64,000 nucleotides of DNA from Subdoligranulum variabile (GTDB lineage: Bacteria; Bacillota; Clostridia; Oscillospirales; Ruminococcaceae). The notes under the pieces are model-generated. The model had not been told where the DNA came from, did not search any database, and saw nothing but the letters and a program-made list of their open reading frames with translations. Location of the stretch: contig NZ_CP102293.1 in the NCBI RefSeq assembly GCF_025152575.1, positions 62,001 to 126,000 on the forward strand. The letters are read 5' to 3'. A program made the translations under genes and the position numbers. This document shows, piece after piece, positions 11,355 to 20,833 of the stretch (the stretch's first letter is position 1; each line of letters opens with the position of its first letter).

Positions 11355-12218
11355 TCAGGCTTCTTCCGGCGGGGGGCATGCATTGCCCACATAAACCATC
11401 GTCAGCAAACTAAAGACAAGGGCTTGTACCCCGCCGGAAAAAACATCAAAATAAAGGCTCAGGATGCCGGGAATGCCGACCTCCAGATACGGTACGCCGC
11501 TAAGTCCCAGCAAAGCAAGAATACCGGTAACCAGGAAAACAACGCCAAAAATTTTGCGCGCCATCTTTTTCTCTCGCACACCATTTATCAGCAATACGGC
11601 ACCGATCAGTAAAATCACCGCTGAAACCAGGACACTTTTCCCTACCAGCCCTAGCAGTGCAGCCGAGGCCGTGGCCAGCGCCGAATACACCAGACTGGTC
11701 AGCACACTGCCTCCCGCAATATTGCCGAAATGACGGAATGCCATGGAAATCGGCTGCGCGATTTCCGACACAAGATTCATCGGCGTCATAACGACAATCG
11801 GCTCGGTAAAACCTTTCAGCCATCCCAACACGCCATTGGCTCTGATGGAACAGCCCCAGCAAAGGAAGCTGGTCATCAAGGCCCATGTGACGGTTGTAGA
11901 AAGATCTGCTGTGGAAGAACGGAATATACCGGTCATTCCGATATAAGATCCAAACATGGAAGACAGAAACAGCGCGCCGATGTAAGGTGTCCAATAAGCA
12001 TTGTGTTTGCCCATGGTATCTTCCACCATGCCATACAGCATAGATACGCCTTTTTCTACCAGAACCTGACGCCGGGACGGCCGCTTTTGCAGATTGCGCC
12101 CCAGCAAAATACCGGCAACGCACAGGCAGACCATCACCACGAACGAGGAGACAATGGTTTGTGTGATTGGGATTCCACCGAACAGCGGTATGGTAAAATA
12201 AATTTTAGGACCATTCAT
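11355..12218 (-). CDS. atpB: F-type ATP synthase subunit a
   Basis: 287 residues with five to six membrane helices. It is the stator part that provides the ion half-channels. The essential arginine is in AFRHFGNIAGG, and the last helix region is GVQALVFSLLTMVYVGNA. Its ATG overlaps the stop of the atpI-like gene. The loop GVREKKMARK between helices is basic, as expected on the cytoplasmic side. Confidence 0.95.
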   Translation of the reverse strand: MNGPKIYFTIPLFGGIPITQTIVSSFVVMVCLCVAGILLGRNLQKRPSRRQVLVEKGVSMLYGMVEDTMGKHNAYWTPYIGALFLSSMFGSYIGMTGIFRSSTADLSTTVTWALMTSFLCWGCSIRANGVLGWLKGFTEPIVVMTPMNLVSEIAQPISMAFRHFGNIAGGSVLTSLVYSALATASAALLGLVGKSVLVSAVILLIGAVLLINGVREKKMARKIFGVVFLVTGILALLGLSGVPYLEVGIPGILSLYFDVFSGGVQALVFSLLTMVYVGNACPPPEEA

Positions 12219-12631
12219 ACGGCCGCATCACCGCCTTTATCATCGTTGCGGAAAAACTCCACAAGTTTCAGCACCGCTTGTGCCAGAAGCAACGGCAGCA
12301 GCGCTGCCACCGGATCACATACATGCGTCCGGAAAACCAGAATATAAATGACCGCAAGCACCAACAGCCGGACTACACTGGATGCTTGAATGGAAAGCTG
12401 CGCCCGCTGCGGGTCGTTATCCCGCGCTGCGCGATCCAACGCATTGGATACGGTGATGCTCAGCGACACAAAATTACCGATCGACAAGATAAAGCCGATT
12501 GCGGCGCCGGCAAGGACCTGTTTTGTGAACGCACCCAGCAGTGCATAAATCCCCAGCATGATTCCTACGCAGATCGCCAAAGCAATCGTCAGACGGCCAA
12601 CCTGACGCAGAATATCTCTGTGTTTTTGCAT
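12215..12631 (-). CDS. ATP synthase subunit I-like membrane protein
   Basis: 138 residues with about four hydrophobic segments (ALAICVGIMLGIYALLGA, AGAAIGFILSIGNFVSLSI, VVRLLVLAVIYILVF, and a C-terminal one). By position and topology it fits the AtpI family, which helps assemble the c-ring and may move Mg2+ or Ca2+. Sequence conservation in this family is low. Start ATG 12631 follows AAAGGAG; the frame is open upstream but lacks a site. Confidence 0.75.
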   Translation of the reverse strand: MQKHRDILRQVGRLTIALAICVGIMLGIYALLGAFTKQVLAGAAIGFILSIGNFVSLSITVSNALDRAARDNDPQRAQLSIQASSVVRLLVLAVIYILVFRTHVCDPVAALLPLLLAQAVLKLVEFFRNDDKGGDAAV

Positions 12632-12650
12632 CCGAAGGTTGCTCCTTTCC

Positions 12651-12920
12651 TTACCCGTGGTGATTAAAGGATACCGGTGGCGAAGATTTTTTCTTAGGTT
12701 CTCTTCCCTGCCGCTCAATGGCCTTCAAAGAATAGCGGAGGCTGCTCACTGCTCCCAGTATACCCAGAATCACACCCACCGCCACAATCCAGCTGCCGAG
12801 CGAAAGAGCTTTCCGCAACCAGACCGAAATCGGCACAAACAAAATGGGCGGCACGCAGACCGAGAGGCCGAACTGCGTCAGCCATACCAGATGCCGGGCA
12901 ACATCATACAGATCTTTCAT
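12651..12920 (-). CDS. AtpZ-like small membrane protein
   Basis: 89 residues with two membrane helices (about 15-35 and 45-65) and a basic C-terminus. First gene of the atp operon, the position of AtpZ in Bacillus and clostridia, where AtpZ and AtpI form a small complex. Start ATG 12920 follows GGGAGGTTCC. The frame runs 43 codons further upstream, but that part covers the promoter. Confidence 0.75.
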   Translation of the reverse strand: MKDLYDVARHLVWLTQFGLSVCVPPILFVPISVWLRKALSLGSWIVAVGVILGILGAVSSLRYSLKAIERQGREPKKKSSPPVSFNHHG

Positions 12921-12956
12921 GGAACCTCCCGCGTGCAAAAGCCGCTCAATGGCTAT

Positions 12957-12985
12957 AGTATACACCAGCACGCTTAATTTTTCAA
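12957..12985 (-). promoter_or_regulatory. atp operon promoter
   Basis: Minus strand: TTGAAA (12980-12985), 17-bp spacer, TATACT (12957-12962), about 37 bp before the atpZ-like ATG. The remaining DNA up to the plsY terminator (12986-13218) shows no gene. Confidence 0.85.
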
Positions 12986-13218
12986 CAGTTTCTTTTGTCT
13001 GTGTCCTATAATTTTTGTTCACTCTTGCCTGGATTTGGTTTTTTGACACGTTATTTCATCAACATATGTATGACTTTTAATTCAACGTTGCTATGCGCAA
13101 CCTGTATTCTCAGTACCTAAGAAGCATTTTACAGTATAAATTTGTTTTTACCATCGGCATGCAACGCCCAGCAAGGCAAAGTTTTCAAAGATTTCCAATA
13201 TATGGAAGTCCTCAAAAA

Positions 13219-13258
13219 GAAAAAGCGGTATGGGATCCTTATCCCATACCGCTTTCTT
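13219..13258 (-). terminator. terminator after plsY
   Basis: Perfect hairpin AAGCGGTATGGGAT-CCTT-ATCCCATACCGCTT with A/T tracts, just downstream of the plsY stop on the minus strand. It ends the DUF512-der-plsY run before the atp promoter. Confidence 0.92.
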
Positions 13259-13274
13259 CGTGTAGTTAAATCTT

Positions 13275-13937
13275 TTATTTTTGGGAGCCAAACCGATATT
13301 CCGTGCCGTTTTTCAGGCGCTCAATATTGGAACGATGCAACCAGATCACCATTGTTGCCATAATTACACAACACAGGGTATTGAAGATCACCGTGGGGAC
13401 GTTGACTCCGCACACAACCCAATAAATCAGCGTTACCACTGGGAACAACGCTGCCACCATAATGCTGCCCAGAGAAACAATGCGGGAGAAAGCGAACTGG
13501 ATGAGGAACACCAGCAGCAGAATTCCGCAAACAATGGGGCTGATGGACAGCGCTGCGCCAGCGCCTACCAGAACACATTTACCGCCCTTAAAACCAAAAT
13601 ACAGCGGACGGCTATGGCCGATCATACAGAAAATCGCCGCGAGATACGCACCGCATACCGGTGCCAGAAGGGCGTCTGTACCGATCAACGAGGCAAACAG
13701 CAGCCGGCCGAGGCTAGCTGCGGCCACACTTTTTCCCACATCGCCGATGATGGTCAATACCGCAGGCAGTTTGCCGTAGGTACGCAGAACGTTGGTCATA
13801 CCCGCGTTGCCGCTTCCGTGGGTACGGACGTCCTCGTTGAACATGGTTTTGGATACAAGCACGCCAAACAGGATGCTTCCCAGCAGATATCCCGCCAGCG
13901 CCGTCAGTACACAAGCCGCAATCACATGAAGTACCAT
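13275..13937 (-). CDS. plsY: acyl-phosphate glycerol-3-phosphate acyltransferase PlsY
   Basis: 220 residues with several membrane helices. PlsY transfers the acyl group from acyl-phosphate to glycerol-3-phosphate, the first committed step of phospholipid synthesis. Signature motifs are GSGNAGMTNVLRTYG (about 42-56) and the glycine-rich GFKGGKCVLVGAGA loop. It follows der by 6 bp, a common der-plsY pairing in Firmicutes. Confidence 0.95.
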   Translation of the reverse strand: MVLHVIAACVLTALAGYLLGSILFGVLVSKTMFNEDVRTHGSGNAGMTNVLRTYGKLPAVLTIIGDVGKSVAAASLGRLLFASLIGTDALLAPVCGAYLAAIFCMIGHSRPLYFGFKGGKCVLVGAGAALSISPIVCGILLLVFLIQFAFSRIVSLGSIMVAALFPVVTLIYWVVCGVNVPTVIFNTLCCVIMATMVIWLHRSNIERLKNGTEYRFGSQK

Positions 13938-13943
13938 GATTCT

Positions 13944-15287
13944 TTACACCTTCCCTGCTTTTACCGAGCCGTCTCCGTGTTCCCGCGTGATCATACGAAT
14001 AGGCGTTCCCGTCAGGCCGAACGTTTCACGGATCTGGTTTTCCAGATACCGCTGATAGGAAAAATGGAACAGTGCTTTCTGGTTCACAAAACACACAAAC
14101 GTCGGCGGACGGGTGGAAGTCTGGGTAATATAAAATACTTTCAGGCGTTTGCCTTTATCGGAAGGCGGCTGTACCTTGGCGGTAGCACGCGCCAGCATTT
14201 CATTGAGTGCACCGGTAGGTACACGGGTACCGTTCTGGATATCCACAAAATGAATCGTCTCAAACAGCTTGTCCACACGCTGTCCGGTCTTGGCACTGAT
14301 AAAAACAATGGGGGCATAGGACATAAAGCTGAAATCTTCTTCCAGCTGTTTGCGCATGGCATCCATCGTGTAGCTGTCTTTTTCGACCGCATCCCATTTG
14401 TTCACCGCAATGATGCAGGCCTTACCCTGTTCGTGCGCATAACCGGCAACCTTGGAGTCCTGTTCGGTAAATCCAACCGTCGCGTCGATCATAATGACGC
14501 ACACCCGGCTGCGTTCCACCGCCGCAAGGCTGCGCAGAACGCTGTAGCGCTCCACGCCGCTTTCCACCTTGCCTTTTTTGCGCAGGCCGGCCGTATCGGT
14601 AAAGACAAACTTGCCGTACTTGTTCTCCACCAGCGTATCGATGGCATCCCGGGTGGTGCCGGCTTCGTTGGCCACGATCAGACGGTTTTCGCCCAGAATG
14701 TGGTTGATGAGGCTGGACTTGCCCACATTGGGCCGTCCAATGACTGCCACCGTAATGCGGTCGTCGCCGTCCTCGTCATCCCGCGTGAAGTCAAGATGTG
14801 CGCACACTGCGTCGAGCAAATCGCCGGTTCCATGACCATGCACACCCGAGACCGGGATGATCTCTCCCAGACCCAGCGAATAAAAGTCATAGAGCTCCAT
14901 AGGCGGTTCGCCAATCTTATCGCACTTGTTGACGGCCAGCACAACCGGCTTACCGCTGCGCATCAGCATACCGGCAATATCCTGATCCTGCGGCGTGACA
15001 CCGTTGGTCAGCTCCGTAACCATGATGATGCAGTCTGCCGAGTCAATGGCAATCTGTGCCTGCTCCCGCATATGGGCCAGCAAACCGTCATCGATCCGAG
15101 GTTCAATGCCACCCGTATCAACCAGCAGGAATTTGTTGCCGCACCATTCGCAGTCGCAGAAAATGCGATCGCGGGTCACGCCCGGCGTGTCCTCCACGAT
15201 GGCCAGGCGCTGGCCGGTCAGTTTATTGAAAATCGTGGATTTGCCCACGTTGGGCCGTCCCACGATGGCAACGATCGGTTTTGCCAT
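13944..15287 (-). CDS. der: ribosome biogenesis GTPase Der (EngA)
   Basis: 447 residues with two tandem GTPase domains and a C-terminal KH-like domain. G1 motifs are GRPNVGKST (first domain) and GRPNVGKSS (second); NKCD and NKWD are the G4 motifs; DTPG and DTAG the G3 motifs. It acts in 50S subunit assembly. Start ATG 15287 after GGAGGGGTGGAC; an in-frame GTG two codons earlier is too close to the ribosome site. Confidence 0.97.
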   Translation of the reverse strand: MAKPIVAIVGRPNVGKSTIFNKLTGQRLAIVEDTPGVTRDRIFCDCEWCGNKFLLVDTGGIEPRIDDGLLAHMREQAQIAIDSADCIIMVTELTNGVTPQDQDIAGMLMRSGKPVVLAVNKCDKIGEPPMELYDFYSLGLGEIIPVSGVHGHGTGDLLDAVCAHLDFTRDDEDGDDRITVAVIGRPNVGKSSLINHILGENRLIVANEAGTTRDAIDTLVENKYGKFVFTDTAGLRKKGKVESGVERYSVLRSLAAVERSRVCVIMIDATVGFTEQDSKVAGYAHEQGKACIIAVNKWDAVEKDSYTMDAMRKQLEEDFSFMSYAPIVFISAKTGQRVDKLFETIHFVDIQNGTRVPTGALNEMLARATAKVQPPSDKGKRLKVFYITQTSTRPPTFVCFVNQKALFHFSYQRYLENQIRETFGLTGTPIRMITREHGDGSVKAGKV

Positions 15288-15299
15288 GTCCACCCCTCC

Positions 15300-16637
15300 T
15301 TAGTTGGGTCCTCGTTTGATTCTTCGTATACGTTTATGGGCACTGAGGCAAGCCTTGCAGCAGCCTGCGCCGTCAGTGGGAATCGCCATCGTCCGGCACC
15401 CCAGCGCCTCGGAAAGCTGCGGCAGCGTGATATCGTCAAGGAAACGATCTTTCTCGTCCCGCAACATCACTTCCGGCACGGCCAGCAGATCGCTCTGCAG
15501 GTTCCCTTTGCATTGCTTGATGATGTCGGTGCCCGTGACAAGCCCCGCCACACTGACATTTCCGCCAAAATACTCGTTGCGGATCTGATGCACCTTGATC
15601 TTTACCTGAGGATACTTTTGCATGAGCGCCCGAGCAGACTGTTCGATCAGCGGTCCGGCCAAAGTGCCGGTGACCACATCCATGCTGTGAGGCAATACCA
15701 GACCGCGATAGTTTTCCAGTTCTTCCAGAAAGGTATCGTGGTAAAGACGCCACATACCGACGCCGTCCTCCAGCTGGGCAAACTCATCATAGAATTCCGC
15801 CGGAGGCAATTCCCGTCCGGAAGTAAGATACCACTCATCACTGGGATAGACAATGCTGCGGCCGTACTCCTTACGGCAGCGATTGCTGTATTCTTCCAGA
15901 ATGGCCAGTGTCTCCGCCGCAGAATCCTTGTCATAGGCCTGTAATTTATAAAGACCTTTGCGGTAATCTGTCACACCAGCCGGCACCACCGCAATGCTGC
16001 CTACCTGCGGGCGCAGCGCCAGCAGGTCATCCAGCGTACGGCGCAGCTCATCCCCGTCATTGATCCCTCGGCACAGAACCAGCTGACAGTTCAGCTCGAC
16101 CCCGCCGGCAGCCAACCTGGGCAGGTATGCAAGCACTTCACCGCCCCGTTTGTTGGCCAGCATCCGGATCCGCAGCTGCGGATTCGTCGTATGCACCGAG
16201 ACGAAAATCGGGCTGATGTGCATCTCTATGATGCGGTCAATTTCCCGATCGCTGAGATTGGTCAGCGTAATATAGTTGCCGAAAAGAAAAGAGAGGCGCT
16301 CATCATCATCTTTAAAATAGAGGGGCTCCCGCATTCCGGGCGGCAGCTGATCAATAAAGCAGAACATACAATGATTGGCGCAGCTGTGTTTTTCATCTCC
16401 CAGATAGGTTTTGAAATTGCAGCCCAGCGGTTCATACTCGCCTTTTTCTACCGTCAGCGTCCGGTGCTGCTCATTTTCGCAAACCTCCAGCGTAAAGCGC
16501 GCCGGGGTTGTATAAAACTGATAGTCCAACGCGTCCCCGAGCGGATGCCCGTCGACGGCCAGCAGGGCGCAGCCTTCTCCGATGCCAAGCTTCTGGGCCG
16601 GTGAATTTTCATCAACCGAGGTCACATACAAGGCCAT
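15300..16637 (-). CDS. DUF512 / PDZ-radical SAM protein
   Basis: 445 residues. The N-terminal PDZ-like segment (about 1-65) contains NSPAQKLGIGEGCALLAVDG. A cysteine cluster CANHCMFCF (about 83-91) follows, like a radical-SAM CxxxCxxC, then a DUF512 C-terminal region ending in a short basic Cys-containing tail. The family is widespread in Clostridia and usually lies beside der, as here (13 bp upstream). Its substrate is unknown; a role in RNA or ribosome maturation is only suggested by context. Confidence 0.85.
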   Translation of the reverse strand: MALYVTSVDENSPAQKLGIGEGCALLAVDGHPLGDALDYQFYTTPARFTLEVCENEQHRTLTVEKGEYEPLGCNFKTYLGDEKHSCANHCMFCFIDQLPPGMREPLYFKDDDERLSFLFGNYITLTNLSDREIDRIIEMHISPIFVSVHTTNPQLRIRMLANKRGGEVLAYLPRLAAGGVELNCQLVLCRGINDGDELRRTLDDLLALRPQVGSIAVVPAGVTDYRKGLYKLQAYDKDSAAETLAILEEYSNRCRKEYGRSIVYPSDEWYLTSGRELPPAEFYDEFAQLEDGVGMWRLYHDTFLEELENYRGLVLPHSMDVVTGTLAGPLIEQSARALMQKYPQVKIKVHQIRNEYFGGNVSVAGLVTGTDIIKQCKGNLQSDLLAVPEVMLRDEKDRFLDDITLPQLSEALGCRTMAIPTDGAGCCKACLSAHKRIRRIKRGPN

Positions 16638-16710
16638 TGTCCCGGCCCTCCTCTCCTAAAATCAACTGTAACAAAAAGGGGGAAGGCATTGCCCTCCCCT
16701 AGCAAGAAAC

Positions 16711-16896
16711 TTACGCTTCCTTCTTGATGACTTCCTGGCCTTTGTAGTAGCCACACTTGCCGCAAACCTTATGGGGAACCTTCAGTTCGCCACACTGCGG
16801 GCACTTCACCAGCGTCGGCGCCTCCAGTTTCCAGACATTAGAGCGACGTTTGTCGCGGCGGGCTTGAGAATGCTTTCTCTTGGGTACGATAGCCAT
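16711..16896 (-). CDS. rpmF: 50S ribosomal protein L32
   Basis: 61 residues. Basic N-terminal half (VPKRKHSQARRDKRRSN) and a four-cysteine zinc ribbon, CPQCGELK...CGKCGYY. It is 24 bp downstream of the DUF177 gene, the classic yceD-rpmF pair. Zinc-binding form because all four Cys are kept. Confidence 0.97.
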   Translation of the reverse strand: MAIVPKRKHSQARRDKRRSNVWKLEAPTLVKCPQCGELKVPHKVCGKCGYYKGQEVIKKEA

Positions 16897-16920
16897 AATC
16901 GGACACCTCCTTGGTGAAAT

Positions 16921-17421
16921 TCAACTGAGCAGTTGTTTTAATATGCTAAGCCGAGCATCCGCAGGGGCAGCATTGTCTGCCGGTTGGCAGGTACATCCTG
17001 CCGCCTTCTTCTTGCCGCAGATGGGGCATAGACCTTGGCAATCGGTGCTGCAAAGCAGTACCGTGGGAACCTCGAAAATCAGTTCCTGAAAGACCAGTTC
17101 CTCGAGGTCGAGACAGCCTTTTTCCTGACAGGGCAATTCAAAATCAGGATCTTCCACATCCCGCATCCGAACGAGATATTCCCGCTCAAACGCATATTCC
17201 CTTTGGATTGGTTCCAGGCAACGGGCACACTCGGCATTGATTTGTGCCTTTACACACAACAGCAACGCCGCGCCATCAGCGGTGGGCGTTGCCGAGAAAT
17301 CACATTCTGCCGGTGCGGCCAGCGTATAGCCGCCGAAATCCGCCTGTGAAAGATCAGCCAGAAAATGTGTCTTGCAAGGCACTCTGGCATTTTCCAGAAA
17401 GGGTCGAAGATCAAATTGCAT
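16921..17421 (-). CDS. DUF177 (YceD-like) protein
   Basis: 166 residues. The family motif region around AECARCLEPIQREYAFEREY and the CPICGKKKAAGCTC cysteine tail are present. DUF177 proteins are found upstream of rpmF in most bacteria and have been linked to 23S rRNA accumulation. Start ATG 17421 lies 6 bp after TGAGGTG. The two CxxC pairs near the end could bind a metal. Confidence 0.88.
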   Translation of the reverse strand: MQFDLRPFLENARVPCKTHFLADLSQADFGGYTLAAPAECDFSATPTADGAALLLCVKAQINAECARCLEPIQREYAFEREYLVRMRDVEDPDFELPCQEKGCLDLEELVFQELIFEVPTVLLCSTDCQGLCPICGKKKAAGCTCQPADNAAPADARLSILKQLLS

Positions 17422-17518
17422 AGTACACCTCAAAAGGTTGCTTAAATAGTATACACAAGTGGCAGGGGCTTGTCAACCAGAAAACCGCAAAAAGTTGCGA
17501 TTTTTTTCGCATTTTTCG

Positions 17519-17553
17519 CAAAAAACAGGGCGGGAAACCTCTTTCCCGCCCTG
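17519..17553 (-). terminator. terminator after the small P-loop gene
   Basis: Hairpin CAGGGCGGGAAA / TTTCCCGCCCTG with a four-base loop, followed on the minus strand by a T-rich tract. It separates the P-loop gene from the DUF177-rpmF genes. Confidence 0.88.
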
Positions 17554-17580
17554 CAATCTTCTTCAAAGGGTCGTTTATGC

Positions 17581-17985
17581 TCAGATCACGTACTTCTTCA
17601 AATCTTCGGGCAGCTCGTCCGCATTTGCAGAAACCGTAACCACGACCTCGATGTTCTTGGTGATCTTGTCGATGGCCTTCAGAACCTTGTCTGCGGCGTC
17701 CAGATCATGATCGATGATGCGCAGGATACCGTCGATGAACAGCTCTGTAATATCATAGTTGCCTGCCAGAACGCCGGCCACAAAGCCGTACAGCATGTCC
17801 GCACCGACGACACCGTATTCGTCCACGTCCACCAGACGGGCAGCATGATTGATTTCAGTGGTGAGTTTCATGCACTTTTCGATCACCACAATGTTGCCGG
17901 AAGTGGTCTTGGTCGCCTTGTCGATCATGTCAATCATGGTCTTGGTCTTGCCAGAGCCTTTGGTTCCAACAATCAGTTTCAGCAT
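17581..17985 (-). CDS. small P-loop protein of unknown function
   Basis: 134 residues. Begins with a Walker A motif, LIVGTKGSGKTKT (about 4-16); the rest alternates strands and helices, with hydrophobic VVVTVSA near the end. It lacks a clear Walker B acidic pair or any signature of a named ATPase, so it is a truncated-looking P-loop fold. Strong ribosome site AAAGGAGGT. It lies 48 bp after pgi and has its own terminator, so it is likely co-transcribed with pgi. Function is not recognised. Confidence 0.8.
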   Translation of the reverse strand: MLKLIVGTKGSGKTKTMIDMIDKATKTTSGNIVVIEKCMKLTTEINHAARLVDVDEYGVVGADMLYGFVAGVLAGNYDITELFIDGILRIIDHDLDAADKVLKAIDKITKNIEVVVTVSANADELPEDLKKYVI

Positions 17986-18033
17986 AAGGGGGTACCTCCT
18001 TTATTCGTAGGCGCCTCACGGCGCGAGTTTCCG

Positions 18034-19368
18034 TCAGTCCTGCAGCTTAGCCTCCAGCTCCGCCTTGCGGTCTTCATAACCGGGCTTGCCAAGCAGTGCG
18101 AACATATTCTTCTTATAGCTCTCCACGCCGGGCTGGTCGAAGGGGTTCACAGAAAGCAGATAACCGGATACCGCACAGGCTTTCCAGAAGAAGTAAATCA
18201 ACTCGCCGATGTCATGCGCATTCAGCGAATCCACTTCGATGATGCCCAACGGCACGCCGCCATCGGTATGGGCCAGAATGGTGCCTTCCATCGCCTTGCG
18301 GTTGACAACACTCATATTCTGCTCGGCCAGGAAGTTCAAACCGTCGAAGTTGCCTTCCAGCGGCTCGATGTAGAAATCCTCCCGGGTGTTTTTCACATCC
18401 ACATAGGTTTCAAACATCACGCGGCTGCCATCCTGCAGGAACTGACCCATGGAATGCAGATCCGTAGAGAAGATGCAGGAAGTCGGCATCAGCCCCTTCT
18501 GATCCTTACCCTCGCTCTCGCCGAACAGCTGCTTGTACCATTCATTCATCATGGTAAAGTCCGGCTCAAAGCAAGCCAGCGTTTCCACGCTCTTGCCCTT
18601 GCGATACAAAATATTGCGGGTCATCGCGTAACGGTACGCGTCATTGTCCATGCTGCACTTGCCGAACTTTTCACGGCCATCTGCAGCACCCTGCATCAGT
18701 TCATCGATATCGATGCCGGCGCAGGCAATGGGCAACAGGCCTACAGCGGTAAGCACCGAGTAGCGGCCGCCGACATCATCGGGAACGACGAAGGTCGGCC
18801 AGCCCTGCTCATTGGCCAGCTGCTTGAGGGTGCCCTTGGCACGGTCGGTGGTGGCGTAGATGCGCTTGTTGGCTTCCTCGGGGCCGACGGAATCTTCCAG
18901 CAGCTTGCGGAGCACGCGGAACGCCAAGGCAGTCTCCGTGGTCGTACCGGACTTGGAAATAACGTTGATGGAGAACCGCTTACCCTTGGTCAGCTTGATG
19001 ATATCATTGAGTGCCGTGGGCGAAATGGTGTTGCCGCAGAAGTAAATCTTAAGACCATCATCCAGTTCATTGTGGTACAGACCGCGGACAGCCTCCACCA
19101 CAGCACGGGCGCCCAGGTAAGAGCCGCCGATACCGGCAACCAGCAGAACGTCGGAATCCGAACGAATCTTCTTGGCCGCCTCTTTGATGCGGGCAAACTC
19201 TTCCTTGTCATAAGTAACAGGCAGGTCAAGCCAGCCCAGGAAATCATTGCCGAATCCGGTTTTGGTTTCCAGTTGCTTGTGGGCCAACTCGACCTGCGGA
19301 TAAATTGCCTCATATTCTTCAGGACGGATGAATTTTGCCAGATGCTTGCCATTGAATTTGACAGCCAT
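18034..19368 (-). CDS. pgi: glucose-6-phosphate isomerase
   Basis: 444 residues, the short Firmicutes-type enzyme that interconverts glucose-6-P and fructose-6-P in glycolysis. Signature segments: [15 protein letters not shown] for the sugar-phosphate loop, and the Gly-rich [16 protein letters not shown]. Ribosome site AAAGGAGGGG. It has a clear promoter and is followed by the small P-loop gene. Confidence 0.97.
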   Translation of the reverse strand: MAVKFNGKHLAKFIRPEEYEAIYPQVELAHKQLETKTGFGNDFLGWLDLPVTYDKEEFARIKEAAKKIRSDSDVLLVAGIGGSYLGARAVVEAVRGLYHNELDDGLKIYFCGNTISPTALNDIIKLTKGKRFSINVISKSGTTTETALAFRVLRKLLEDSVGPEEANKRIYATTDRAKGTLKQLANEQGWPTFVVPDDVGGRYSVLTAVGLLPIACAGIDIDELMQGAADGREKFGKCSMDNDAYRYAMTRNILYRKGKSVETLACFEPDFTMMNEWYKQLFGESEGKDQKGLMPTSCIFSTDLHSMGQFLQDGSRVMFETYVDVKNTREDFYIEPLEGNFDGLNFLAEQNMSVVNRKAMEGTILAHTDGGVPLGIIEVDSLNAHDIGELIYFFWKACAVSGYLLSVNPFDQPGVESYKKNMFALLGKPGYEDRKAELEAKLQD

Positions 19369-19402
19369 CTTAATGCCCCTCCTTTATGTTTTGATTGTCT
19401 TC

Positions 19403-19431
19403 ATGATACCGTTTTGCGTCGGTATTGTCAA
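19403..19431 (-). promoter_or_regulatory. pgi promoter
   Basis: Minus strand: TTGACA (19426-19431), 17-bp spacer, TATCAT (19403-19408), about 35 bp before the pgi ATG. Confidence 0.88.
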
Positions 19432-19478
19432 GCAAATGTCCGGTATTTTTTTCGACTTTTTCATGAACATTGCACAAA

Positions 19479-20696
19479 TTAAACGTCGGATAAGGCAAGA
19501 CTCTGCACCAAAAGCCCGAAACAATACCCAAAACTCAACGCCTCTACGTCTTGTGCTGCAGTAATGGTAAATGTTTGCAATTCAGCTTCTCCATCCATCC
19601 AATGCACGGTGCCCACCTGGCTTCCCGCCTTCACCGGAGCCTGCAAGGTCTGCGGCAGCTCCACCTCAATCCGCAGGTTTTCCCCCTGCCCTTTTGGCAC
19701 AAGGCATTTTTGCGGTGTATCATATTCCAGAGCAACAGCATCGGCGGTGCCACGGGTTACCGGGATCGTCTGCGGTGCATCGTCCGGAAGTTCTGCCGTT
19801 ATATTCTCAAAGTTGGCAAAGCCGTAGTCCAGCAACGCAGTAGCGGCCTGGAAACGTTCTTTTCCGGAAGCCGACCCCAGAACCACCGCAATCAGACGCA
19901 GGCCATTGCGCTCCGCACTGGCAGAAATGCACACCCCCGCCTTGCTGGTCGTACCGGTTTTGAGGCCCGTAATGCCGTTATAGCTCTTGAGCAGCTTGTT
20001 GGTGTTGACGAGCTGTGTTGCACCATTGCGCAGGGTATCGGTCCAGATCGAGCAGTAGTCCCGGACCTCGGTATGGTGCAGCAGCATCTCCCGGCTCATG
20101 ATGGCCACGTCCCGGGCACTGGAAAGATGTCCCTCCTGGTCAAGGCCGCAGGCATTTTCAAAGTGCGTCGAAGTCATGCCCAGCTGCGCAGCGGTTTCAT
20201 TCATCATCTGCACGAACGCCGGTTCGCTGCCCCCTACAAACTCCGCCACCGCTACGGCCGCATCGTTGGCACTGGAAACACAGATCGCTTTCAGCATATC
20301 GTTCAGCGTCATCTGTTCCCCGGGCTCCAGCCAGATCTGACTGCCCCCCATACTGTAGGCATGTTCGCTGACAGGGACGTTGTCTTCCAGGCTGATTTTC
20401 CTGGATTCCAGCGCCTGAAAAGTCAACAGCAGCGTCATCACCTTGGTGATGGAGGCAATGGGGCGCTGTTCATCTGCATTTTTTTCATACAACACAGTAC
20501 CGGAATCTTCATCCACCAGAATCGCCGCTTCACAGGGAACGTCAAACTCGCTGGTTCCCGCTGGTGTAATTGTCTGCGCCTGCGGCGTCACCTCTGCCGG
20601 AACCGTCACGGCAGAATCCGCTTCGGCATACGCCCGAAATACCGAGAACAGCACCAGTGCCAGACACAATAGGATTGTCACGGTACGCTTTTTCAT
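19479..20696 (-). CDS. serine-type D-alanyl-D-alanine carboxypeptidase (DacF/PBP5-like)
   Basis: 405 residues. An N-terminal signal peptide (KKRTVTILLCLALVLFSVF..AYA) exports it. The three penicillin-binding motifs are SITK (82-85), SAN (142-144) and KTG (246-248), the complete active site. The C-terminal beta domain and a final hydrophobic stretch fit the PBP5 family. It trims the terminal D-Ala of peptidoglycan pentapeptides; the spore-specific DacB/DacF type cannot be separated from the vegetative type here. Divergent from mtaB. No convincing terminator hairpin follows it. Confidence 0.93.
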   Translation of the reverse strand: MKKRTVTILLCLALVLFSVFRAYAEADSAVTVPAEVTPQAQTITPAGTSEFDVPCEAAILVDEDSGTVLYEKNADEQRPIASITKVMTLLLTFQALESRKISLEDNVPVSEHAYSMGGSQIWLEPGEQMTLNDMLKAICVSSANDAAVAVAEFVGGSEPAFVQMMNETAAQLGMTSTHFENACGLDQEGHLSSARDVAIMSREMLLHHTEVRDYCSIWTDTLRNGATQLVNTNKLLKSYNGITGLKTGTTSKAGVCISASAERNGLRLIAVVLGSASGKERFQAATALLDYGFANFENITAELPDDAPQTIPVTRGTADAVALEYDTPQKCLVPKGQGENLRIEVELPQTLQAPVKAGSQVGTVHWMDGEAELQTFTITAAQDVEALSFGYCFGLLVQSLALSDV

Positions 20697-20702
20697 TGCA
20701 AC

Positions 20703-20749
20703 AACACCCCCGCTGCAAATTGACTTTGTTTAAGGCTATGCGGGGTGTT
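20703..20749. repeat. inverted repeat in the dacF leader
   Basis: AACACCCCCGC (20703-20713) and GCGGGGTGTT (20740-20749) are inverted copies separated by 26 bp. In the minus transcript the second arm ends next to the dacF ribosome site. It could be an mRNA hairpin or a regulator site; no family is recognised. Confidence 0.35.
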
Positions 20750-20761
20750 TCGGTTTTAGTA

Positions 20762-20790
20762 TTGCGCTTTTATGGCGTTTCCATTATAAT
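20762..20790 (+). promoter_or_regulatory. mtaB promoter
   Basis: Plus strand: TTGCGC (20762-20767), 17-bp spacer, TATAAT (20785-20790), about 44 bp before the mtaB ATG. Confidence 0.8.
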
Positions 20791-20833
20791 AAGGGCGCTA
20801 TTGAACACTTTTGATTGTAAAGGAACCATCACC

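Noticed and set aside
13281..15944. 887-codon plus-strand frame
   Set aside because: Antisense to plsY, der and the DUF512 gene; no recognisable domain and His/Arg-rich composition.
17470..19482. 670-codon plus-strand frame
   Set aside because: Antisense to the small P-loop gene and pgi.
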